Shown: positions 1 through 8,064, counted from the first letter of the stretch. The stretch is DNA of 45,256 nucleotides from an uncultured Lachnospiraceae bacterium (GCA_902761225.1 CACWJQ010000024.1:1-45256), one strand, 5' to 3'. Program-made: numbers and translations. The notes: generated by a model not told the origin, from the sequence alone.

Positions 1-1251
1 TATATTGTCCGTCACAGCATAGGATATAAAGATCACTGCCGCGGATACGGCGCATAGCCATGAGATAATGCTTTCCCTGCGGCCGGCTGATGCATTTCCG
101 GTAACCGGTGTATTTTCACTGATCGTTGAATTTACACTGACAGCTTCCGGCTTTTCGTCACCTGATCCGTCACTGTTTTCACAGGTTTCAGTACCCTTTT
201 CATTAATGACACACTTGTCACATATCACCACAGCCACTATCCAGAACAGTATCCACTGATATCTCATGATCAGATGATAATTGACATCCGGTGTGATCAT
301 AAGAACGATATTGGCTGAAAGCGGCACAAGGATCACGGTAAGAAGCCCCACCCAGTAGAACCATATCTTCTTATAGAGCTTCTTCTTAATGACAAGCACT
401 GTAGCAGAAAACACAGCTGCAAGGGCAAGTACAAGACCTGCTGCCGCGCATGCTTTTCCGGTAAGGAATCCCTTGGAAAAAGTAAACTTCACAAAGTCCT
501 TATACATTGACGGGATGGCAGATAACCTGTGTGACATTCCCGAATCACCGAGTGAATCGATGCCCTGATATGTATCCAGCACTTTGCCCTCGATCTTCAG
601 AAGGATCATAAGGATCACATAATAGAGTACAGCACCGGCGATGCCCATGTACAGACAATCAAGGCACTTCCTGATGCAGCCCTTTTCCCCGCGGATCATA
701 ACATCCCACACTAGACAGATGCAGAGCAGCATCGCAAAGGGAAGATATGCCTGATATACACCCATACTGAATGCCAGTGATATTCCACCGGATATAAAAT
801 GTCCCTTCTTCACCGCATATACGGCAAGTACCGCAAAAAGAAGCCCTGCCATGTATCCGTCAAGAGTAAACACATACGCAAAGGTCGATGCAAGAGAAGG
901 AAAGCTGACTAACAGACCCGAGACCAAAGCGATCGTAATTCCTGACTTTATCTCAAATATCCTTTTGAGTAGAACCGATGTTATCCCAAGCTCAAAAAGC
1001 GCGATAAGTCCGATGATCCAGGGAACGGTATAGAAGGAGGAGGCTGCACAGACAGCGGCAAGGAACCACCTTCCGGAGGTGATCATGTTCTGCGAAAAAT
1101 GCATGCTCGCAAGGCCGTCATGATTGGGAACGTCCATAAGCATGGCAGGCATATGGACAAGAAGTCCTATCAAAAATGCGCTGATAAAGGCCGTCCTGTC
1201 ACCTTTCGATATCCGCTTATCAAGTTTTGTCAAAGCATCATTCACTGTCAT
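1..1251 (-). CDS. GtrII-like polytopic membrane glycosyltransferase (3' end beyond left edge)
   Basis: An open frame of 417 codons starts at an ATG at 1251 and runs off the left edge without a stop. The product is strongly hydrophobic with many membrane segments. It has motifs I associate with the Glucos_trans_II (GtrII) family: PNHDG after the first membrane segment, a GRWFL stretch, LDGYMAGLLFAVLAVY, and GVYQAYLPF. Family members transfer glucosyl or other sugars from a lipid-linked donor to surface polysaccharide at the membrane. The start overlaps the end of the SGNH hydrolase gene by 14 bp, so the two are probably translationally coupled, and GGTGGAG lies upstream. A hydrophilic acidic, Ser/Thr-rich loop follows the last full membrane segment near the edge. 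The substrate cannot be read from sequence. Another polytopic GT-C type enzyme is the main alternative. Confidence 0.7.
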   Translation of the reverse strand, partial: MTVNDALTKLDKRISKGDRTAFISAFLIGLLVHMPAMLMDVPNHDGLASMHFSQNMITSGRWFLAAVCAASSFYTVPWIIGLIALFELGITSVLLKRIFEIKSGITIALVSGLLVSFPSLASTFAYVFTLDGYMAGLLFAVLAVYAVKKGHFISGGISLAFSMGVYQAYLPFAMLLCICLVWDVMIRGEKGCIRKCLDCLYMGIAGAVLYYVILMILLKIEGKVLDTYQGIDSLGDSGMSHRLSAIPSMYKDFVKFTFSKGFLTGKACAAAGLVLALAAVFSATVLVIKKKLYKKIWFYWVGLLTVILVPLSANIVLMITPDVNYHLIMRYQWILFWIVAVVICDKCVINEKGTETCENSDGSGDEKPEAVSVNSTISENTPVTGNASAGRRESIISWLCAVSAAVIFISYAVTDNI

Positions 1252-2128
1252 CGCAAGTTATCGCTCCACCAAGATAATCTGCAAGAAGATCGCTTATCAC
1301 ATATCTTCCGTAGTAGTTGGGATGTGTTCCATCAACAGTATATTTAAAGCCGGTCACGGCTTCATCAGTCACTTCGTCTCCAAAGGAGGAGACTTCCCTT
1401 TCATACAGTTCGTACATACTTATGTACTCTACGCCAAGCTCTTCTGCCATCATTCTCTGGGCCTCGACATATTCATCGAGTATGCCTCCGCCGTAGGAAT
1501 AATCACTGGCATTAACTCCGTCGGGCATCCACTTTTCTGTAGGTGATACAAGTATGATGCGGATATCCGGATTGATCCTTCTGATATGATCAACGGACAT
1601 TCTCAGCGCTCCGCAATATGTATACTCGGAATCAGAATCCGCATCGCCTATAGGTATCGCACAATGATAATCGTTAATGCAGTGCTCGATGATCACGATA
1701 TCGGATTCCTTAAGATCAAGATGCGTAAGCTCTTCTATCCTCTCCGGAAAAAACTCCGTGGCAGGGTCCGATACATGAGCATTTATCTGCACCGAGAAAT
1801 CATCCGCAAGCAGTGCTCTGGATATGGCAGCCATGCAAAGGAAATTCCCGGACGATCCTATGGAGCCGTTTGCGGCATTGTAGGCCATCATTGTCCCGCC
1901 AAAGGAAAAATCACCGACGCTCAGTCCCGTCTTTGCCGAGAGCATGGAGGCTACCGATGTCTCATCCTGCTCATTGGCAACGATGCTGTCGCCGAATATG
2001 ACCACATCATACCCCTGTCTGTACCCGGTGCCTGCATTAAGGATGATAAAGGATACTGCAATCAGAACCGCGCTGATCATAACGCCTGCGATCACAGGTA
2101 TCAGTTTTCCCTTGCCTTTGCTTGTCAT
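1238..2128 (-). CDS. Membrane-anchored SGNH/GDSL-type hydrolase
   Basis: This 296-residue protein has one N-terminal membrane anchor (about residues 9-31) followed by an extracytoplasmic SGNH fold. The block I motif is FGDSIV with the catalytic Ser at about 48. Block II is the GG around residue 78, block III is IIEHCINDY with the Asn in place, and block V is DGTHPN at 266-271 with the catalytic Asp and His. SGNH enzymes of this kind usually remove or add O-acetyl groups or cleave esters on glycans. The start overlaps the upstream ABC gene in an ATGA and the end overlaps the downstream glycosyltransferase gene. That context suggests an esterase or acyl-modifying role on a surface polysaccharide. 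The exact ester bond is unknown. Confidence 0.75.
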   Translation of the reverse strand: MTSKGKGKLIPVIAGVMISAVLIAVSFIILNAGTGYRQGYDVVIFGDSIVANEQDETSVASMLSAKTGLSVGDFSFGGTMMAYNAANGSIGSSGNFLCMAAISRALLADDFSVQINAHVSDPATEFFPERIEELTHLDLKESDIVIIEHCINDYHCAIPIGDADSDSEYTYCGALRMSVDHIRRINPDIRIILVSPTEKWMPDGVNASDYSYGGGILDEYVEAQRMMAEELGVEYISMYELYEREVSSFGDEVTDEAVTGFKYTVDGTHPNYYGRYVISDLLADYLGGAITCDDSE

Positions 2129-3870
2129 CTTTCCCTGGTTATCCTGCCGTCACCTACTCTGAACACCATGTCACATTTCTCGATGGTCTGAAGTCTGTGA
2201 GCAATTATGACGAGAGTCTTTCTTCCCATGAACCTCCCTATGGATTCCATGATAAGACTCTCTGTCTCGTTATCGAGAGCAGAGGTTGCTTCGTCGAGTA
2301 TCAGCACCTCGGGATCTTCGTAAAGAGCTCTCGCTATGCCTATTCTCTGACGCTGTCCTCCGGATATGCGTATGCCTCTTTCTCCGATGCTGGTATCCAG
2401 TCCGTCGGGAAGGCTTCTTACAAAATCATCAAGAGCAGCTTCCCTCAGAGCCTCCCATATCCTGCCTTCATCCTGCTCTTCGGGAGCAACACCGAATGCC
2501 ACATTATTCCTGATGGTGTCATCCAGCATGAAGATCATCTGGGGGATGTATCCAACGTTCCTGAGGAAGCTTCTGTAGTTATCCCTTATATCCGCACCGT
2601 CCGCTCTTATGACTCCCTCACTCGGCTTAAGCAGTCCGAGAAGGATGTCAACGAGAGTACTCTTTCCGGCTCCCGTGGTGCCCACTATACCTATGCTTGA
2701 TCCGATAGGAATGGTCAGATCAGCCTTATCAAGGATCTTCACATCGGATCCGGGATAGGAATAGGTGATGCCGTCAAAGGAAATGTTCTCCTTAAGTTCA
2801 AGCTTGGGAACATCGGATGCAAATGTCATATCGGTATTGGAGTCATCAATATCCTCCTGAAGATTATCGCTGACGTTCATCAGGAAGGGCTCGAAATACG
2901 ACATGGAATTGATCTGGTTATTGATGCGGTTAACAGCTGGAAGAAGTACAAGAGCCGCAGCGGCAAGAGTGGCAAAATCGCTTATGAGAGATTCGGAGCC
3001 TCTGCCCAGCGCTATCATCACTATCATGTAGATCATCATGACCGAAACACATACCGCCTCGATAAGGAGCTTGGGAATACTGTTGTAGAGGCTGTACTTC
3101 TGAACGGCATTCACATATCCGTTTCCGCATCTGTTATAGCTGTCGACAAAATACTGCTCGCGTCCGAATATCTTAACTTCCTTGATGCCCATAACACTCT
3201 GAGATATCCACTTGAACAGTCCGCTGTAAAAATCCTGGTTATCCTTTCCCGCTTTATACATGACGGGCTTCAGCACCTTCTTGATGATAAAGAGAAGAAG
3301 TATGAGCACCGCAGCAAGGATAACGGTCATAAGTCCGCTCTGTGCAAGGCAGAACGCACACACGCAGAGTGATACAAAGCCGTCCGAGATAAGCTGGAGT
3401 ATTGCAAGTATCAGTGCGTACATGTTGTTCACATCCGAGGTTATTGAACGCTGAACCACTGCGGTATCGGCGTTCAGGTAATACTCGTAATCCCTGCGCA
3501 CGAAATTCCTCATCATGCGCTCCGATGTTGAAAACTGATTTCTGTAGACAAATGCATACATTGCCTTCTGCTGTATGTACAGGAAGAGATTCTTCACAAC
3601 AAACACAAGGATCATGGATACCATTACCGTATACTGGAATATCCTGTATCCTTCCTCGGATGTCTTACCTATGATGTCATAGAAGATCCTTGCTATCTGC
3701 GAATCCGCGCTCTTCACCGGATCGATGACGATATTGACAACGGATACGAGCATCCCGACGCCCGCTGTCTGAAGCAGCGCCCCGATTATCATCATAACGG
3801 TAAGAAGCGCCATATGCCTCTTCTGTTCGGGTGAAAGAAGCTTATTCAATTTACTTATGATCTTACGCAT
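2125..3870 (-). CDS. ABC exporter, fused permease and ATPase (MsbA/PglK-like)
   Basis: This is a 581-residue half-transporter with a six-helix membrane domain (about residues 20-320) and a C-terminal ATPase domain. The ATPase has Walker A GTTGAGKST at about 397, Q-loop YIPQ at 441-444, signature ISGGQRQ at about 502, Walker B VLILDEATSAL at about 522, and an H-loop IAHR. Such proteins work as homodimers that flip lipids, lipid-linked glycans or peptides across the membrane. The neighbours are a PseG-like sugar-nucleotide enzyme, an SGNH hydrolase and a GtrII-like transferase. A PglK-like flippase for a glycolipid is therefore my best inference, but the substrate is not shown. The stop overlaps the next start as ATGA. 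Confidence 0.88.
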   Translation of the reverse strand: MRKIISKLNKLLSPEQKRHMALLTVMMIIGALLQTAGVGMLVSVVNIVIDPVKSADSQIARIFYDIIGKTSEEGYRIFQYTVMVSMILVFVVKNLFLYIQQKAMYAFVYRNQFSTSERMMRNFVRRDYEYYLNADTAVVQRSITSDVNNMYALILAILQLISDGFVSLCVCAFCLAQSGLMTVILAAVLILLLFIIKKVLKPVMYKAGKDNQDFYSGLFKWISQSVMGIKEVKIFGREQYFVDSYNRCGNGYVNAVQKYSLYNSIPKLLIEAVCVSVMMIYMIVMIALGRGSESLISDFATLAAAALVLLPAVNRINNQINSMSYFEPFLMNVSDNLQEDIDDSNTDMTFASDVPKLELKENISFDGITYSYPGSDVKILDKADLTIPIGSSIGIVGTTGAGKSTLVDILLGLLKPSEGVIRADGADIRDNYRSFLRNVGYIPQMIFMLDDTIRNNVAFGVAPEEQDEGRIWEALREAALDDFVRSLPDGLDTSIGERGIRISGGQRQRIGIARALYEDPEVLILDEATSALDNETESLIMESIGRFMGRKTLVIIAHRLQTIEKCDMVFRVGDGRITRER

Positions 3871-3927
3871 TTATTATCTGTTTATTCCATATCTGCAGAA
3901 AAACGTCTCCGCACCGGGCTTAAGCGG

Positions 3928-4938
3928 TCAATCCTCAAGAATGAGAGATGCCAGTCTTTCGGCTCCCTTTCCGTCCACAAGCTTCTGAAGTCTTACAGAC
4001 ACATCGGCCCTGAATGACCATTCCTTCATCTTATCCAGAAGCCTGCACACTCCCTGCGGAACATCTCCGCTTCTTGCATCACCTGCGCAGGGCATCAGGC
4101 CGCATTTGTCAAAGTATGTGACATTTGGGATCTGATTGTCTGCCAGGGAATATGTAATGGTGGGAACTCCCATGGAGGAAAGCTCGTACAAAGTGCTTCC
4201 GCCTGCAGATACAGCAATATCCGTCTGTTCATACAGATTCCATATATCTGCGACATGAGGGAAAATGTGAATCCCGGAATGATCCTTATACCTTTCCCTC
4301 AGTTCAGCTTCCTTCAGGTTATAATTTCCGCATATGACATTTATGTCGCTATATTCATCAAGAGGAATTGTTTCAAGTATCTTTCCGATGATACCGAAAG
4401 GGTCCGATCCTCCGGACATTATCAGGATGTTATCCGCTTTTTGTTTTATCTTCTTGGGATGAGGATCAGTAAATGCCTTTCTTAAGGGTGCATATCCGCA
4501 TCCGAGATAATACCTCGTCCCCGGAAACCTGTCGGGATAATACTCATCATCCGCATATACGGCATAGTCGATCACAGCATGTACCGGATAGGCGAAGGAA
4601 TTCAGATCATCAAGGTAAAATACATCGGTCAGGCTGTTCACCCTGCGAAGGTAGCTCTCCGTCACCTGATAAGAATCTATCAGCAGTCTGCCTATACCTT
4701 TATCGCGGATCACCTTCTCAAGCTCTCCGACCTCTCCATCCATATCATCCCATTTCGTACCAAGGACTATACATTCATATCCTCTTTCCCGGATAAGGGA
4801 CAGCGGCTGATCGTCGGCTGTTATAAAAATGCATCCTGCTCCAAGGTCTGCCGCAGCATCCGCAACGGAAAGACACCTCATAACATGCCCCATGGATACC
4901 AGGCTGTTCATATCTGCTCTTATATACAGATCGTTCAC
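3928..4938 (-). CDS. pseG: PseG/SpsG-like UDP-sugar hydrolase or glycosyltransferase
   Basis: The 336-residue product has the hallmarks of PseG, the MurG-like GT-B enzyme that hydrolyses UDP-2,4-diacetamido-2,4,6-trideoxy-beta-L-altropyranose in pseudaminic acid synthesis. The N-terminus has IRADMNSLVSMGHVMRC, with His18 where the family has its catalytic His. A central MSGGSDPFG nucleotide-binding loop follows, and then AGGSTLYELSSMGVP near the C-terminus. The start is a GTG at 4938 with AGGAG 11 nt upstream. No other pse or leg gene is present in the window, so the enzyme is an orphan here. It sits 17 bp after truA and just before a glycan-type ABC exporter. It may act on a related UDP-sugar, so the symbol is by family only. 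Confidence 0.75.
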   Translation of the reverse strand: MNDLYIRADMNSLVSMGHVMRCLSVADAAADLGAGCIFITADDQPLSLIRERGYECIVLGTKWDDMDGEVGELEKVIRDKGIGRLLIDSYQVTESYLRRVNSLTDVFYLDDLNSFAYPVHAVIDYAVYADDEYYPDRFPGTRYYLGCGYAPLRKAFTDPHPKKIKQKADNILIMSGGSDPFGIIGKILETIPLDEYSDINVICGNYNLKEAELRERYKDHSGIHIFPHVADIWNLYEQTDIAVSAGGSTLYELSSMGVPTITYSLADNQIPNVTYFDKCGLMPCAGDARSGDVPQGVCRLLDKMKEWSFRADVSVRLQKLVDGKGAERLASLILED

Positions 4939-4955
4939 TTAGAAGAAAACTCCTG

Positions 4956-5900
4956 TCAGTAATCAACCGAGACAAGACTGAGACCTCTTGCCGGAGCGGT
5001 AAATCCCGCCTGTGATCTGTCGCGTGCTTCAAGAATATCCGGAACGGAATCACTGCTTCGCTTTCCCAGCCCGACTTCCAGCAAAGTACCTGTCATAATA
5101 CGGACCATATACTGTAAAAAACCGGTCCCGTGATATGTGAAGGTCAGTCTCTCATCGGAATATTCAATATCAATCCTGTCCACGCATCTTACACAGGATT
5201 TCTTCATCTTCGGATTTCCGCAAAAGGATGTGAAATCATGCTCTCCGATGATATATCCCGCTGCCCTGCGCATTTCTCCGATATCCGGAACGCTGCCAAG
5301 TTCATAGCAGTACCTTCTGTCGAACACCGGCTTTAACTCCCCTGCATAGCAGGTATATCTGTATGTCTTGCCGGTGGCGTTATATCTGGCATGAAATCTG
5401 TCCGGGACGATCTCCACATTTGTGACACATATGTCATCCGGAAGATTGCGGTTTAGTCCATCTCTTATCTGAGTACAGTTAAGACCGGTATCAAGATGTA
5501 CGTTGGCACACATTCCGAGGGCATGAACCCCGCCATCCGTCCTTCCGGCGGATATTATCTCAGGGATATCCCCTTCAAAGCTTCCGAGGCAGTTCCTGCC
5601 TGCCGCACAGTCCTGAACCGCACTCTTTAATGCCTTACCGTTTGCAGCTGCTGCTCCGACATCATACGTCTCTGAATTCCGGGTATCTGCCTCCGCATTC
5701 CGTACATCTGCTTCCGATCTCCCGGCATTTACCTCTGAATTCCCGGCCCCCTCCTGAAAAGAAGCCTTGCCCGAGGGATTCAGCATGCGGATCACCGCCA
5801 GCTCCATCTTGCCCTGAATGGTCATATCGGTACCGGGCTGGTGTTCCCATCCCTTGTACCTTGTACCGTCATATCTGATTATCAGCTTATAGTTCCTCAA
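4956..5900 (-). CDS. truA: tRNA pseudouridine synthase A with a repetitive insertion
   Basis: TruA isomerises uridines 38-40 of the tRNA anticodon stem. The N-terminus YKLIIRYDGTRYKGW and the catalytic loop SAGRTDGGVHALG (catalytic Asp at about 122) are diagnostic. The C-terminal FTYHGTGFLQYMVRIMTG also matches the family. At 314 residues it is longer than the usual 245-270. The excess is an insertion at about residues 45-112, before the catalytic loop. Within it, residues 53-80 form four 7-residue repeats (GNSEVNA, GRSEADV, RNAEADT, RNSETYD). The rest is Ala/Gly-rich. The start is TTG at 5900, because the family N-terminus begins there and no ATG is available. Its ribosome binding site is weak. 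The core fold and active site look intact. Confidence 0.93.
   Translation of the reverse strand: MRNYKLIIRYDGTRYKGWEHQPGTDMTIQGKMELAVIRMLNPSGKASFQEGAGNSEVNAGRSEADVRNAEADTRNSETYDVGAAAANGKALKSAVQDCAAGRNCLGSFEGDIPEIISAGRTDGGVHALGMCANVHLDTGLNCTQIRDGLNRNLPDDICVTNVEIVPDRFHARYNATGKTYRYTCYAGELKPVFDRRYCYELGSVPDIGEMRRAAGYIIGEHDFTSFCGNPKMKKSCVRCVDRIDIEYSDERLTFTYHGTGFLQYMVRIMTGTLLEVGLGKRSSDSVPDILEARDRSQAGFTAPARGLSLVSVDY
5661..5744 (-). repeat. Four 21-bp tandem repeats inside truA
   Basis: Four in-frame 21-bp units encode heptads of the form [GR][NS]xExxx inside the truA insertion. The outer two units are nearest to each other in sequence, and the other two are more diverged. Since the unit length is a multiple of three, copy-number change would keep the frame. 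Confidence 0.85.
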
Positions 5901-5964
5901 TATTTTTCTGCCGCCGGCCTGTTTATATCCGCCACATACTAAAAAGCATCGGCGGTAATCAGTT

Positions 5965-6567
5965 TTACTTCATCACCTCAGTGATGGCATTAAGAAGCTC
6001 ATCATATTCCTCAAATGCGGGATACTGGGGATAATCCTTCTTAAGCTGCTCGGTAGTCCTGAACAGGAAACCTGCCTTGCTGGCTTCTATCATTCCCAGA
6101 TCATTGAAGGAATCGCCGCTTGCGATGGTTTCATATCCGATGGACTGAAGAGCCCTGACGGTTGTGAGCTTGGACTTGTCACATCTCATTTTATATCCGG
6201 TGATCTCACCGTTTTCAGCAACCTCGAGAGTATTGCATAGTATGGTAGGCATTCCCAGCTTTTTCATCAGAGGCGCTGCGAACTGCTCGAAGGTGTCGCT
6301 GAGAATGAGCACCTGAGTCCTTGAGCGAAGCTCATCAAGGAACTCCTTAGCGCCGGGAAGGGGATCGAGTCCTGCTATGGTCTCCTGGATCTCCTTAAGC
6401 CCCAGTCCGTGCTCCTTCAGTATTCCTATCCTGAACTTCATAAGCTTATCGTAATCAGGCTCATCCCTGGTGGTCCTCCTGAGCTCCGGGATCCCGGTCT
6501 TCTCTGAAAACGCGATCCAGATCTCCGGAACAAGAACACCTTCAAGGTCAAGACATGTAATATACAT
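5965..6567 (-). CDS. thrH: Phosphoserine phosphatase/homoserine phosphotransferase, HAD family
   Basis: The 200-residue protein matches ThrH closely. It begins CLDLEGVLVPEIWIAF, which is HAD motif I in the ThrH form DLEG. It continues with ILSDTFEQF (motif II), a motif III lysine region around CDKSKLT, and SGDSFNDLGM (motif IV). ThrH dephosphorylates phosphoserine and can transfer the phosphate to homoserine, so it links serine and threonine synthesis. The length is typical. The start is an ATG at 6567 preceded by AAAGGA. A plausible promoter lies about 90 bp upstream. It is the first gene of the minus-strand run toward truA, with a 64-bp gap and no clear terminator between. Confidence 0.92.
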   Translation of the reverse strand: MYITCLDLEGVLVPEIWIAFSEKTGIPELRRTTRDEPDYDKLMKFRIGILKEHGLGLKEIQETIAGLDPLPGAKEFLDELRSRTQVLILSDTFEQFAAPLMKKLGMPTILCNTLEVAENGEITGYKMRCDKSKLTTVRALQSIGYETIASGDSFNDLGMIEASKAGFLFRTTEQLKKDYPQYPAFEEYDELLNAITEVMK

Positions 6568-6655
6568 CGAATCAATTCCTTTCTGTAAAAAACATGGGTA
6601 TTTTCACAGGCACACCAAAAACAGGCTGAAAAAACACCCTTTAAACCCAACTTAT

Positions 6656-6684
6656 AGAATAACAGAAAATGCCCGAAAAGTGAA
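6656..6684 (-). promoter_or_regulatory. Putative sigma-A promoter of thrH
   Basis: On the minus strand TTCACT (6679-6684) and TATTCT (6656-6661) are separated by 17 bp. The -35 box is weak and the -10 box is fair. It points to thrH, with a leader of roughly 80 nt. Confidence 0.4.
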
Positions 6685-6891
6685 CCTTTTTAAGCCGTTC
6701 CCGATGCCGGAAAAGCATGCGGATCCCAACGCTTTACCTCCGGCCAATATTATCAGTGCACCGCATCAGCTCAGTGTCACCGGACTTGAAATCCACTCAT
6801 TCAGGATTTTAAATTGTCTGAATATTAAAACAATTACTTAAACGTTATCGAAATTCTTTTAAATATTTTTATTTATTTTTTGAAAAATGTG

Positions 6892-6920
6892 TTGACAAGG
6901 ACGAATTATTAGATTATTAT
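6892..6920 (+). promoter_or_regulatory. Strong sigma-A promoter of a non-coding transcript
   Basis: A perfect -35 TTGACA (6892-6897) and a -10 TATTAT (6915-6920) are separated by exactly 17 bp, within an AT-rich upstream region. Transcription should begin near 6927 on the plus strand. It is the best promoter in the window, yet no normal gene follows it. Confidence 0.8.
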
Positions 6921-7268
6921 AAGCACATAAAACAAAAGCAAACGAAAACAGACAAGTTTTAAAGGCTTTTAGAAAGGTAGGTACACTCCAATGGGAAACT
7001 AAGAAGCAACCCATTAACCAGCACGGAGGGCAGTCCAATGTACTAGACAGATATGATGAGATAAACCGGACGTAATACCCGATCGTAACCGGATACAGTC
7101 TCAGGGAAGAAAGTGAAAACACGGCATAGGCACATGAAGTGTAGATCATCCTATGAGAGCAGAATGCACCGTTTAATATATGCTTTCGGATGAATGAGCC
7201 GTAAGAAGAATGAAGCTAAGCTTACAAAGAGGCACAGCCGGAAATTCGCAAATCGGGTTAATATATAC

Positions 7269-7310
7269 AGGAGGTATCCGCCAATGGATATTGAGGAACC
7301 CATCTACTAG
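7269..7310 (+). other. Possible leader-peptide ORF MDIEEPIY with AGGAGG
   Basis: A perfect AGGAGG (7269-7274) stands 9 nt before an ATG at 7284 that opens an 8-codon frame (MDIEEPIY) ending at TAG 7308-7310. The stop lies one base before the terminator stem, so a translating ribosome would cover the stem. It may be a real micro-ORF or a structural element that resembles one. Confidence 0.35.
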
Positions 7311-7311
7311 G

Positions 7312-7351
7312 GGCGCCATTCGATTAAGTTATCGGATGGCGCCTGCTTTTT
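7312..7351 (+). terminator. Intrinsic terminator of the non-coding transcript
   Basis: An 11-bp stem (7312-7322 with 7333-7343, one G-T pair) with a 10-nt loop is followed by a T run at 7347-7351. It acts on the plus strand only, since no U tract lies on the other side. Confidence 0.85.
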
Positions 7352-7357
7352 GTCCTT

Positions 7358-8053
7358 TTATACCAGATCCATCAGGTAGCTGTTATCATCCAGCCACTTT
7401 TTGTGTTTCTTATAATCGGGCATCCTGCTTTCTACTTCTGCCCAGAATTCACGGGAATGATCCATGTGAAGCCTGTGGCACAGCTCGTGAACGATCACAT
7501 AATCTATCGCCTCAGGCGGACACATGCACAGATGCCAGGACAGGGTTATCTTACCGGTCTCCGAACAGGACCCCCATTTGGATCTTGCTCCGGTTATCAT
7601 GAGTTCCCTGTAGGTGATCCCCATCTCCCATGCCCTGCTTTGAAGGCGCGGAGGAAGATACTCCTTAGCCCTCGCCTTAAGCCACCTAACATATGACTCA
7701 TTATCCGACCCTTCCGGGAAAAAAATATCCTTTCCGATCTTCTTTACCCTTCCGTGACCGCCTACATGAACGTTAAGCTCTTCTCCGAGATACAGGACCT
7801 TCCCGCCCTCTTCCACTTTATGATCCATGCTCTTTTCAAGCCTTGCCTGAATGCGGACATAATTGGTCCTGATCCAGCGGCTCTTTTCATTCATGAACTG
7901 ACGGATCTCAGTCTCCGGCAGGTGCAATGGTGCACTCACCACAAGCGTCCCCGTCACATCGAATTTCATTGACAGGGTACGCCTCTTTGAATATGTGATT
8001 TTTACAGGGATATCACCAAAAGTCATTTTTCTGAACAAAAAAGGCTGACACAT
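7358..8053 (-). CDS. YgjP-like (DUF45) zinc metallopeptidase
   Basis: The 231-residue protein is a YgjP/DUF45 (WLM-like) metal-dependent hydrolase. The zinc motif is VIVHELCHRLHMDHSREFW in the C-terminal third, with HExxH and the downstream His. It is preceded by the family signature ARSKWGSCSETGKITLSWHL. The function of the family is poorly defined. The start at 8053 is preferred because GGAGG lies 9 nt upstream. That ATG lies in the loop of the asnA terminator hairpin. An alternative ATG at 8026 fits the family N-terminus but has no ribosome binding site. The gene converges on the non-coding RNA terminator at its 3' end. Confidence 0.88.
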   Translation of the reverse strand: MCQPFLFRKMTFGDIPVKITYSKRRTLSMKFDVTGTLVVSAPLHLPETEIRQFMNEKSRWIRTNYVRIQARLEKSMDHKVEEGGKVLYLGEELNVHVGGHGRVKKIGKDIFFPEGSDNESYVRWLKARAKEYLPPRLQSRAWEMGITYRELMITGARSKWGSCSETGKITLSWHLCMCPPEAIDYVIVHELCHRLHMDHSREFWAEVESRMPDYKKHKKWLDDNSYLMDLV

Positions 8054-8064
8054 TACTGTCAGCC
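8038..8064 (-). terminator. asnA terminator overlapping the next gene's start
   Basis: A perfect 8-bp stem (8057-8064 with 8043-8050) with a 6-nt loop is followed on the minus strand by five T (8042-8038). The loop contains the downstream ATG (8053-8051), and the stem takes up part of the GGAGG, so terminator and translation start are one structure. Confidence 0.7.

Larger units (their letters stand above)
6927..7351 (+). ncRNA. Putative structured non-coding RNA, about 425 nt
   Basis: Between a strong promoter and an intrinsic terminator lies a plus-strand transcript with no ORF above 60 codons. It contains several self-complementary blocks. AATGGG (6990-6995) can pair with CCCATT (7009-7014) around an A-rich loop. 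CCGGACG (7066-7072) can pair with CGT-AA-CCGG (7084-7092). ACGGC (about 7121-7125) can pair with GCCGT (7198-7202), enclosing a CATCC/GGATG and AGCA/TGCT hairpin at about 7148-7192. Long unpaired purine-rich stretches separate them, as in large structured RNAs. It is not tmRNA, RNase P RNA or SRP RNA by their signature motifs. The Rfam raiA motif, common in Clostridia, is a hypothesis I could not confirm. Three SD-like mini-ORFs lie inside. Confidence 0.6.

Noticed and set aside
6470-6841. 123-codon plus-strand ORF running from inside thrH into the intergenic region
   Set aside because: Its first part is antisense to thrH and the rest lacks domain-like sequence and a ribosome binding site.
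6859-7149. 96-codon minus-strand ORF antisense to the structured RNA
   Set aside because: It lies opposite the strong plus promoter, has unusual composition and no ribosome binding site, and is more simply explained as a chance frame.
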